Assembly (NCBI RefSeq): GCF_004795035.1
Contig: NZ_SSBK01000001.1
Span: 367,011 to 431,010 of the forward strand
Origin: Streptomyces sp. A0958
GTDB lineage: Bacteria; Actinomycetota; Actinomycetes; Streptomycetales; Streptomycetaceae
Direction: 5' to 3'
DNA: 64,000 nucleotides
Shown here: piece by piece, positions 57,401 to 64,000 of the stretch
Position numbering within the stretch: the stretch's first letter is position 1
Layout: each line of letters starts with the position of its first letter
Notes under the pieces: model-generated
Databases searched by the model: none
Seen by the model: only the letters and a program-made list of their open reading frames with translations
Told to the model about the DNA's origin: nothing
Translations under genes and position numbers: made by a program

Positions 57401-60400
57401 ACGGCAAGTCAACCGTCCACACATCGGAGACGAAGACCGGCTACGACGCGGAGTACGGCCTGCCGGTACGGATCGAGACCCTCAAGGACAAGGCCGACCC
57501 CGGCCTCGTCGGTGACGTCTCCTGCACCGAGCTGGAGTACGTCCACCGCACGGACAAGAACATCATCGGTCTGACCAAGCAGACCCTGAGTAGCGCCACT
57601 CCGTGTGCCACGGCGGACTTCACCGACCTGAAGAAGCTCGCCTCCGGCTCCCGCACCGCCTACGACAGCGGCGAGTACGGTGCCGCGCTGACCGGCTCCA
57701 CCCGGGGTCTGGCCACCCAGACCTGGTCGTTGAAGGCCGACGGGTCGGGGTTCCAGTCCGACGGCACCGTCGGGTTCGACTCCCTGGGCCGCGTGGTGAA
57801 GGCCACCGACCCGGACGGCAGGTCGTCCACGACCGAGTACACCATGGTCCACGGCCAGACGTTCGGCGTCACCGAGACGAACTCCAAGGGCCACGCCTCC
57901 ACCCAGGAGGTCGAGCCCGGCCGCGGCACCACCACGAAGAGCACCGACGCCAACGGGCACGCCACGCAGACCGAGTTCGACCCACTGGGCCGGATCGTCC
58001 AGGCATGGGCCCCGGGCCGCGCCCGGTCGTCCGCCGCGGTGCCGGACTTCGCCGCCGAGTACCACATCTCGAAGAACGACCCGGAGGAGTCGGACCGCTT
58101 CCCTCCGTACGTGGTCACCAAGAGCCGGGGGCACAGGGACCGGGTCGAGACCTCCGTCACCATCTACGACGGCCTGGGCCGTGAGCGCCAGGCGCAGGAG
58201 GAGGCCACCGGCGGCGGCCGGCTGATCACCGACACGCTGTACAACAGCTCGGGCGAGGTCTGGCAGACCAACAACGCCTACCTGGCCGACGGCAAGCCGA
58301 ACGGCCGGCTCTTCACCCCGCTCGCCGACACCGCCGTACCGAACGCGACCCGCTACACCTACGACGGCCTCGGCCGTGTGGTGAAGGAACTGCCGATCCT
58401 CGGCGGCAGCGAGATGGCGGCCCGCTCGACCCGCTACGAGTACGGCGCCGACTGGTCCACGGTCATCAACCCCTCCGGCGCGGCCTCCTACCGCGTCCGC
58501 ACCGACTCGATGGGCCGCACCACCCAGGTCGACACCTTCACCGACGCCGAACGCACCCAGTACACCTCGGTGAAGTACGAGTTCGACGCACTCGGCCAGC
58601 TGGTGAAGGCGTACAGCGCACAGAACCCGAAGCGGAGCTGGAGCTGGAAGTACGACGGTCGCGGCCGGATGGTCTCGGCCACTGACCCGGACAGCGGCAC
58701 CAGCACCACCGCGTACGACCACCGCGACCGGCCCGTCACCACGACCGACGCGCGCGGAGTCACCGTCTGGACCGAGTACGACGAGCTGTCCCGCCCCACG
58801 AAGCAACGCCTCGACGGCCCCACCGGCGACCTGCTCGCCTGGAGCACGTACGACACCGCCGCAGGCGGCAAGGGCCTGCCGGCCGCATCCGGGCGGGTCA
58901 CGGACGGCCAGGAATACACGATGTCGGTCGACGGCTACACCGCCGACTACCAGCCGCGCTCCACCACGCTGTCGCTGCCGGAATCCGTCGCCACCACCTG
59001 GGGCCTGCGGAAGTCCTACACCTCCACGTACCACTACAGCGACACCGGTCTCCTCCTGGACGGCACCATCCCCGCTGCGGGGGCGTTCGACAGCGAGAAG
59101 CTGGTCGTGCGCTACAACGAGGACGGGCTGCCGCTCTCGGTCTCGGGCAAGGACTGGTACGGCTCCGAGGCCCAGTACTCCCCGTACGGCCAGCTGCTGC
59201 GCTCCACGCTGGGAGCCCAGCCCCACCGGGTGTGGGCGCTCGCCGGCTTCGACGACGCCTCCGGGGCCCTCACCGACCAGCAGGTGTACCGGGAGCAGAA
59301 CGGCGACACCTCGGTGGTCGGCGGGAAGCTCGCCTCCCACCGGTCGTACTCGTACGACAACGCGGGCAACGTCACCGGTATCCGGGAGCGCTCGACCGGC
59401 ATCCAGGAACGCCAGTGCTTCACCTACGATCCGATCGGCCAGCTGACCGAGGCGTGGACCTCCGCCGACCTCGACCACTGCGCCGACGGCCCGGTCAAGG
59501 AGGGCGGCGCCCTCAACGTGACGGCCGGCCCGGACGACTCCGGCTACTGGCAGAGTTACGAGTACGACCTGCTCGGCAACCGGACGAAGCTCACCGAGAA
59601 GGACCTCACCGGTGCCACCGCCAAGGACGCGGTGACGACCTACACCTACGGCAAGGCGGACGGCTCCCAGCCGCACACCCTGACCAAGGTGACCAAGAAG
59701 TACACCACTCCGGCCGGCGCCCAGGTCACCGCGGAGGCCGAACGGCTCTACGAGCTCACGGGCGAGACCAAGCAGGTCACCTCGCTGGAGAACGGTGACA
59801 CCCAGGACCTCACCTGGACCTGGGACGGCCAGGTGGAGCGCCTCACAGGCCAGGGCAGCGGCGGCAAGACCTCCTACGTCGGCCCCGGCGGCAAGTGCCT
59901 GGACCTGAACGGCGGCAAGCCGGAGGAGAACAGGCCCGTCAACCTGTACTCCTGCAACGGAGCGGCCTCCCAGAAGTGGTCCTTCCAGGTGGCGCCCGGC
60001 CAGTCCGACCCGGACGTCGGCACGATGACCTTCCACGGCGGCACCTGGTGCGTCGCGCCCGGTTCGCCCTCCGCGGGGTCTGATCTGCGACTCCACAAGT
60101 GCGACGGTTCCGCCGACCAGAAGATCAAGCGCAACGCGTCGGGCCAGCTGATGCACGTCGGCACCGGCCTCTGCGTCGCGGTCGAGGGCGGCGCGACCGC
60201 CGACAGCACCTCCACCGTCCTCACCACCTGCTCGGCCACCTCGGCCGCGCAGAAGTGGGAGGCGCAGAACGAGACCCGTTACATCTACGGTCCGGACGGC
60301 GGCCGTCTGCTGACCGTCCAGGGCAAGCAGGCCACGCTCCACCTGGCGGAGACCGAGGTCACCACGCAGGCGGCGGGCAAGCTGGTCTCCACGCAGCGCA

Positions 60401-62319
60401 GCTACGGGGCGCCCGGCGGCAGCGTGCTGCGTCACCAGTACGGCTACCAGAAGGCCAGCACGCTGGCCGCCGAGGTCGGTGACCACCAGGGCAGTACGTA
60501 TGCCGAGGTCGCCATGACCGACGGGATGCCGGTGCGGGTCCGTAAGCAGGACCCCTTCGGCAACGAGCGCGGCGCCGCTGCCTCCGGTACCGGCCCGCGG
60601 ACCAGTGCGGCGTTCCTGGGCGTCTCCCCGGACGACGCCTCCGGCTACACCCAGCTCGGTGCCCGTATGTACGACCCGGCCGTCGGGCGCTTCCTGTCGG
60701 CGGACCCGGTGCTGGACATCGCGGACCCGATGCAGGCCAACGGGTACACCTACGCCCACAACAACCCGGTGACGCTGTCCGACCCGACGGGTCTGGCGGT
60801 CTCCCTGACGGCGTCGGAGACGGCGGCGGCCCTGGCCGGCGCGGGGCTGAGCCTGGCGCAGATCGCGCAGGCCAAGTCCGACTCCGGGCGTTCGCTGTCC
60901 TCGGTGGTGCTGTCCGTCGCCTGGTCGACGTTGAAGGACTTCATCGGATTCAACGACGCGATGGCGTGCTTCGGCGGTGACATGTGGTCGTGCGGCAGCT
61001 TGATCATCGGCGCGATTCCGTGGACGAAGCTCGGCAAGATCCCCTCCGTCCTGAAGGCCGTCAAACGCACGATCAACGCGATCCAGGCCTGGCGTTCGGC
61101 GAAGAAGAAGGCCGAGGCGGTCCTGGCCGCGGCCAAGGCCGCGCAGCACAAGGCGCTCGCGGCGAAGAAGGCGGCGATAGAGAAGGCGAAGAAGGCGGCG
61201 CAGGCCGCGAAGAAGAAGGCGGCGGAGAAGAAACAGACGACCAGTAACAAGGCCGTCAACCAGACGAAGAAGACAGGCAGCCCGGTCCAGAAACAGGCCC
61301 AGGCCAAGGCGGCGCCCAAGGTCTCCTCGGCGTCGGCGACCCACAAGAGCTCGGGTGGTGGCGCCAAGGCCGATACCACCAAGTCGGGTGGTTCCTCCGG
61401 CGGCTCCTCACGGAGCAAGGGCGGCAGCAGCGGTGACGGCGGTGCGGGCAAGGCGGGAGAGTCGAGCGGGTCCTGCTCGGTCGCCAACAGCTTCGTCCCC
61501 GGCACCAAGGTCGTGATGGCCGACGGCTCGACGAAGGCCATCGAGGACGTCAAGGTCGGCGACAAGGTCCTGGCCACCGACCCGGAGACCGGGCGGAAGA
61601 CGGTCGAGACGGTCACCGCCGAGATCAAGGGCGAGGGTCTCAAGCACCTGGTCAAGGTCACGGTCGACACCGACGGCGACCGGGGCGACGAGACCGCCTC
61701 GGTCACCGCGACGGACGGCCACCCCTTCTGGGTCGAAGCGCTCGACGCCTGGATCGACGCCACCGACCTCAAGGCCGGCGAATGGCTCCGCACCAGCGCC
61801 GGAACGTATGTCCAGATCACCGCGGTCGAACGCTGGACCGCAGCCGGCGAAACCGTCCACAACCTCACCGTCCGTGACACGCACACGTACTATGTGCTGG
61901 CGGGGGCCACGCCGGTACTCGTTCACAACACTGGCGGTAACGGGCACATGTGCGATATCTCCGTGACGTCGTCAGATGGAAGTAAGAGCGATATCTCGCT
62001 GGAGAGCGGCGATATGACGCCTGAAGAGGCTTCGCTCGGATATCCCAACAACTCGGCTTTCACGCATACGGAGCATCGATTCTCACGCATGGCGGGTGCT
62101 TCCACTGGACCGAAGGTCTCGCTCCCGAACGATCCCTTCGCTGGCAAGTTCCCGTTGAGTGCTGGCGACTCGGTTAAGATGCAAGGCCAACTCCCCCCTT
62201 GCTCGCGGTGCAAGGGTGCGATGAACCGCATGGTCAATGAGTTGGGAGTTTCGGTCACATACGAATGGTCTGGCGCCAAGGGAGCTGGGTCATGGACAGC
62301 TGGAAGGAGGAGGCGCTAA
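54484..62319 (+). CDS. RHS polymorphic toxin with Hint and deaminase-like C-terminus
   Basis: 2611 residues from ATG 54484, after AAGGTGGGAG. Order: signal segment (about 20-50, RMAVIVSLASALTWGGLSLE); SpvB-like region from about 330 (YGYQVQVPEAAGGLTPQVAL); many YD repeats (e.g. TRYTYDGLGRVVKELP); ricin-B lectin insert at 1803-1925 (CLDLNGG, QKW repeats); RHS core near 2060-2103 (ARMYDPAVGRFLSADP ending DPTG); Ala/Lys-rich helix; Hint domain 2331-2482 ending VLVHN; toxin tip 2483-2611. The tip has H2528-x-E2530 (FTHTEHR) and C2573-x-x-C2576 (PPCSRCKGAMN), the zinc and catalytic set of cytidine deaminase-like toxins, closest in my view to Pput_2613-type. Its substrate is not known. Confidence 0.88.
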   Translation: MRAAGPGSWPGLRRPALSGRCRRRRRHLRMAVIVSLASALTWGGLSLEAVAVPPKPREAMAVELPDLPESTRTEQDESAEKHLTTAPEQATTPYAPQAVEQWSPGVGTADLTDVEPGRSVPVENVPTVSLGVPEEGDPAALAGEWTVDLKAPEDSQAAEVDGLLMEITPPATADPDAEVTVGVDYTSFADLYGPQAADRFGVVLLPNCVVDAPTEGECAPEPAAEEAADGATAQVQPLASEIELVHPKGTAKLRAAAEKEGETLRTRRVVSATVPVSELLGPDSGSKASGAMSAAGSAETGSRAVGVLDTGASAAGDFTATPLQSSGSWAAGSSSGAFTYGYQVQVPEAAGGLTPQVALSYSSQSVDGRTSATNNQASWIGDGWDYNAGSITRTYASCREDAKKAGSNNASHKTGDLCWGSDNATLTLGGATTELVWDADQKEWFTANGDGSRIQIIKDTSKDNTDADGEYWIVTTRDGTRYHFGLNHLPGWSKGDPVTHSVLTVPVFGNHAGEPCYKAGDWKGSDCEQAWRWNLDYVEDVHGNAMSLWWKKETNHYARNFNWKAPVSYDRDGYLLHIDYGQRKNTIFSAEAPGRVAFEVAPRCYAEGSLACNEANFTSKDPGKYRIWYDTPADLRCASGKMCWNAAPSFWSTKRLDRIETSAQRRTDTTARQAVDRYQLKQSFPSLRTGPNTALWLETITRTGFARNGDTDASEQLNPVRFEANADDMPNRVMRGDKDPRPGFSRLRIGRVINEYGGETVVTYKQPEGQCATGQGLPGKSDKAALKGNTRLCYPSFWHPDPEKEDIDWFHKYVVQEIEELPNVDGAYSTSTKYTYGTAGWKLAQQEFTKKSTRTYSQFAGFDRTTVLTGADDKTIGSKRTKAVTRFFRGMGDSVPVKDITGTHIAYDREPFAGRIAEELTYAEATDADTAWLTRSVTVPEATELASRTRGDGLDPLKAWRVTEPRQLAYSKDGKSTVHTSETKTGYDAEYGLPVRIETLKDKADPGLVGDVSCTELEYVHRTDKNIIGLTKQTLSSATPCATADFTDLKKLASGSRTAYDSGEYGAALTGSTRGLATQTWSLKADGSGFQSDGTVGFDSLGRVVKATDPDGRSSTTEYTMVHGQTFGVTETNSKGHASTQEVEPGRGTTTKSTDANGHATQTEFDPLGRIVQAWAPGRARSSAAVPDFAAEYHISKNDPEESDRFPPYVVTKSRGHRDRVETSVTIYDGLGRERQAQEEATGGGRLITDTLYNSSGEVWQTNNAYLADGKPNGRLFTPLADTAVPNATRYTYDGLGRVVKELPILGGSEMAARSTRYEYGADWSTVINPSGAASYRVRTDSMGRTTQVDTFTDAERTQYTSVKYEFDALGQLVKAYSAQNPKRSWSWKYDGRGRMVSATDPDSGTSTTAYDHRDRPVTTTDARGVTVWTEYDELSRPTKQRLDGPTGDLLAWSTYDTAAGGKGLPAASGRVTDGQEYTMSVDGYTADYQPRSTTLSLPESVATTWGLRKSYTSTYHYSDTGLLLDGTIPAAGAFDSEKLVVRYNEDGLPLSVSGKDWYGSEAQYSPYGQLLRSTLGAQPHRVWALAGFDDASGALTDQQVYREQNGDTSVVGGKLASHRSYSYDNAGNVTGIRERSTGIQERQCFTYDPIGQLTEAWTSADLDHCADGPVKEGGALNVTAGPDDSGYWQSYEYDLLGNRTKLTEKDLTGATAKDAVTTYTYGKADGSQPHTLTKVTKKYTTPAGAQVTAEAERLYELTGETKQVTSLENGDTQDLTWTWDGQVERLTGQGSGGKTSYVGPGGKCLDLNGGKPEENRPVNLYSCNGAASQKWSFQVAPGQSDPDVGTMTFHGGTWCVAPGSPSAGSDLRLHKCDGSADQKIKRNASGQLMHVGTGLCVAVEGGATADSTSTVLTTCSATSAAQKWEAQNETRYIYGPDGGRLLTVQGKQATLHLAETEVTTQAAGKLVSTQRSYGAPGGSVLRHQYGYQKASTLAAEVGDHQGSTYAEVAMTDGMPVRVRKQDPFGNERGAAASGTGPRTSAAFLGVSPDDASGYTQLGARMYDPAVGRFLSADPVLDIADPMQANGYTYAHNNPVTLSDPTGLAVSLTASETAAALAGAGLSLAQIAQAKSDSGRSLSSVVLSVAWSTLKDFIGFNDAMACFGGDMWSCGSLIIGAIPWTKLGKIPSVLKAVKRTINAIQAWRSAKKKAEAVLAAAKAAQHKALAAKKAAIEKAKKAAQAAKKKAAEKKQTTSNKAVNQTKKTGSPVQKQAQAKAAPKVSSASATHKSSGGGAKADTTKSGGSSGGSSRSKGGSSGDGGAGKAGESSGSCSVANSFVPGTKVVMADGSTKAIEDVKVGDKVLATDPETGRKTVETVTAEIKGEGLKHLVKVTVDTDGDRGDETASVTATDGHPFWVEALDAWIDATDLKAGEWLRTSAGTYVQITAVERWTAAGETVHNLTVRDTHTYYVLAGATPVLVHNTGGNGHMCDISVTSSDGSKSDISLESGDMTPEEASLGYPNNSAFTHTEHRFSRMAGASTGPKVSLPNDPFAGKFPLSAGDSVKMQGQLPPCSRCKGAMNRMVNELGVSVTYEWSGAKGAGSWTAGRRRR

Positions 62320-62756
62320 TGATGAGATTGACTGCCACAGAGGTTGGGTTCTTCGAGGATTACGAGGACGAAGAGACCCTTGAGGTGGGACTTGCTGGCG
62401 TGGATGGTGCTGGGGTCCCGCGATCGTTCTCAATTCAGCGATCCACGTATGAGCCTGATGAGCAAGAAGTCCAGTCTGGAATGGATTCCTATAACGTCTC
62501 TACTGAGCGAGGCTTCACCGTCTACGGTTGCCTTCGGAGCGTGCGGTTTTCCAATCTGGTTCTAGCGCTGGAATTCACTGCTGAGGATGCGGAGATTCTT
62601 GAAATCTCGACGCCTGTCGAAGTGAACCTGAGTGAAGCTCAGGTCGACGAAGGGAATCTGTCTCGGAAGCTTCGCGAGATCCTCGACTGGGGCTCTCTTG
62701 AGAAGCGGCCGGAATTGATTGGTATGGACGGTTCAGGGCCTGCCGTAGACGTTTAG
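62319..62756 (+). CDS. Putative immunity protein (Imm10-like)
   Basis: 145 residues. The ATG at 62319 overlaps the toxin stop (TAATG), with the ideal Shine-Dalgarno AAGGAGGAGG at 62303-62312. An acidic protein (FFEDYEDEETLEVGLAGVDG), with RSFSIQRSTYEPDEQEVQSG and YNVSTERGFTVYGCLRSV, reminiscent of the Imm10 family. The function as antidote is inferred from position and overlap. Its GC content is clearly lower than the RHS carrier. Confidence 0.75.
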   Translation: MMRLTATEVGFFEDYEDEETLEVGLAGVDGAGVPRSFSIQRSTYEPDEQEVQSGMDSYNVSTERGFTVYGCLRSVRFSNLVLALEFTAEDAEILEISTPVEVNLSEAQVDEGNLSRKLREILDWGSLEKRPELIGMDGSGPAVDV

Positions 62757-62823
62757 GCGGCGCTCGTCGGTAATTTCCCACTAGGTCATTCCTAATGGGA
62801 GGTCGGGTAGCCGTTGCCCAGAA

Positions 62824-62861
62824 GAGGGCCCCCTCCGCGCTTCTGTGCGGAGGGGGCCCTC
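62824..62861. terminator. Terminator between immunity gene and integrase remnant
   Basis: Perfect 15 bp arms (62824-62838 and 62847-62861), eight-base loop. It serves convergent genes on either side. A weaker stem (62778-62802) precedes it. Confidence 0.85.
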
Positions 62862-62892
62862 GGGCCGTTTGACGGCAGCGGTGACGGCAACG

Positions 62893-63430
62893 TCAGCGGA
62901 CGACGGCAGCAGTGGGTGGGTCGTCGGGGGTGTCGGTCGGGCCGAGGATGCTGCCGAGGGTGTCGATGGCCTGGCGCTGGAGGCGGAGCCGGACGTGGGC
63001 GTAGACGCCGGCGGTGACGCCGATGTGGGCGTGTCCGAGGAGTTCCTTGATGACGACGAGGTCGACGCCCTGTTCCAGGAGCAGGGTGGCCGTCGAGTGA
63101 CGGAGGTCGTGGAAGCGGATCATCCGGAGTCCAGCCTTGTGAAGGAGGCGGCGGAAGCGGCGGGTGAGGTTGCCGGGGTCGAGCGGCCTGCCCTTCGGGG
63201 TGGTGAAGACGAGCCCGTTGTCCGTCCAATCCGCCCGGGCTGCCTGACGCTCTTCTTGCTGCTGTTCCTGGTGGATCTTGAGGGAGTTGATGCATTCGGT
63301 GGGGAGCGCGATGCGGCGTTCGGAGGCGAGGGTCTTGGTGTGCAGGACGGTCAGGCCCTGGGTGCGGGTGCGCTGGAGGGAGCGGTGGATGGTGGCGGTG
63401 CCGCCGTCGAGGTCGAGGTCTTCCCAGTGG
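62893..63430 (-). pseudogene. Tyrosine recombinase/integrase, 5'-truncated by IS insertion
   Basis: Reading minus from near 63426, the frame gives WEDLDLDGGTATIHRSLQRT and then the catalytic end: TPKGRPL (Lys), HDLRHSTATLLLEQG (His-x-x-Arg), LGHAHIGVTAGVYAHV (His and Tyr). It ends at TGA 62893. About 175 residues remain; the N-terminal core-binding domain and first catalytic Arg are missing. Upstream of Trp (63424-63426) the sequence changes to IS DNA with GGGTCTGTACAGCG. It once probably mobilised an integrative element here. Confidence 0.78.
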
Positions 63431-64000
63431 GGGTCTGTACAGCGAACGGTGGGACTCGGTTGATTGTTTCTACCGGCGTCCGGCGGTGAGCCGGCCGTTG
63501 AAGGTGATGTCGAAGGCTTGGAGTGCGGCCTTCCATCGCATGGTCCAGCGCTTGCTTCCGGTGCCCTTGGGGTCCAGGCTCATCACCGCGAGGTAGACGC
63601 ACTTCAGCGCGGCCTGTTCCGTGGGGAAGTGGCCGCGGGCCCTCACGGCCTTGCGGATACGGGCGTTGACGGACTCGATCGCGTTGGTGGTACACACGAT
63701 CTTCCGGATCTCGACATCGAACTGGAGGAAGGGGACGAACTCCGCCCAGGCACTTTCCCACAGCCGCACGATCGCCGGGTACTTCCGCCCCCAGGCCTCG
63801 CTGAACTCCAGGAAACGCTCCAGGGCGGCGTCCTCGGTCGGCGCGGTGTAGACGGGCTTGAGCGCCTTCGCGATCTTCTCCCAGTCCTGCCCGGCCGCGT
63901 AGCGGAAGCTGTTCCGCAGGAGGTGAACCACGCACGTTTGTACGATCGTCGCAGGCCAGACCGTGTTGACCGCGTCCGGCAGGCCGGTCAGTCCGTCGCA
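63430..64000 (-). mobile_element. IS256-family insertion sequence, partial (right part only)
   Basis: The element end is placed near 63430 by the change from integrase to non-integrase sequence and the motif GGGTCTGTACAGC, typical of such IS ends. The left end is beyond the window, so length and target duplication are not visible. Confidence 0.6.
63470..64000 (-). CDS. IS256-family (mutator) transposase, C-terminal part
   Basis: The last 176 residues are present, stop TAG at 63470-63472, open through the window edge. CDGLTGLPDAVNTVWPATIV contains the second catalytic Asp region; QTCVVHLLRNSFRYA follows; the catalytic Glu is in CTTNAIESVNARIRKAVRAR. Ending FDITFNGRLTAGRR is typical of Streptomyces copies. 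No frameshift is visible in this portion, so the element may be intact. Confidence 0.88.
   Translation of the reverse strand, partial: CDGLTGLPDAVNTVWPATIVQTCVVHLLRNSFRYAAGQDWEKIAKALKPVYTAPTEDAALERFLEFSEAWGRKYPAIVRLWESAWAEFVPFLQFDVEIRKIVCTTNAIESVNARIRKAVRARGHFPTEQAALKCVYLAVMSLDPKGTGSKRWTMRWKAALQAFDITFNGRLTAGRR

Noticed and set aside
62792..63295. 167-residue minus frame overlapping the integrase remnant
   Set aside because: Out of frame with the HDLRH/Tyr catalytic residues and passes through a terminator; Pro/Arg-rich shadow.

Overview
The window is high-GC actinobacterial chromosome, almost certainly Streptomyces. The codon use is strongly G/C-ending, GTG and TTG starts are common, and the gene order follows the conserved streptomycete ribosomal region: rplA, rplJL, rpoBC, rpsL-rpsG-fusA-tuf, the S10/spc/alpha clusters, rplM-rpsI, glmM, coaA. 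RpoB residues S433, H437 and R440 and RpsL residues K43 and K88 are unaltered, so no rifampicin or streptomycin resistance allele is visible.

Layout. (1) 1-16094: end of rplA, a lipoprotein gene, rplJ-rplL behind an L10-type leader, rpoB-rpoC, and rpsL-rpsG-fusA-tuf. Strong hairpin terminators and sigma70-like promoters separate the units. (2) 16095-25009: a variable segment between the str and S10 operons. It holds a frameshifted HTH gene, a WhiJ/BldB-type regulatory set (RsbW-like ATPase, XRE-DUF5753 protein, DUF397 protein), an XRE-ImmA/IrrE metallopeptidase overlapping a PIN-domain gene, and a two-gene RNA-repair cassette. The cassette pairs an RNA ligase-P-loop kinase with an MJ1316-EEP-nucleotidyltransferase fusion. 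(3) 25120-41778: the S10-spc-alpha cluster from rpsJ to rplQ, including secY, adk, map, infA, rpmJ and rpoA. (4) 41867-50732: truA, a membrane-anchored protein, an ABC-F ATPase, a repeat-rich 760 bp gap, rplM-rpsI, glmM, a DUF389 membrane protein and coaA. (5) 50823-64000: an accessory island. A secreted DNRLRE/FG-GAP protein diverges from a 2611-residue RHS polymorphic toxin (SpvB-like N-terminus, YD repeats, ricin-B insert, RHS core, Hint domain, deaminase-like tip). Its immunity gene overlaps it. An integrase gene truncated by an IS256-family element follows.

How it works together. Regions 1, 3 and 4 supply ribosome, RNA polymerase, elongation factor and Sec functions. A hairpin leader block at 24/25 identity is shared by rpsL and rpsJ and may coordinate the two operons. 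Region 2 looks like a stress and conflict locus: a candidate protease-controlled PIN nuclease sits beside enzymes able to repair cleaved RNA. Region 5 is a contact-dependent competition module, with a toxin tip and immunity gene of visibly lower GC than the carrier protein. No rRNA, tRNA or CRISPR array was found.
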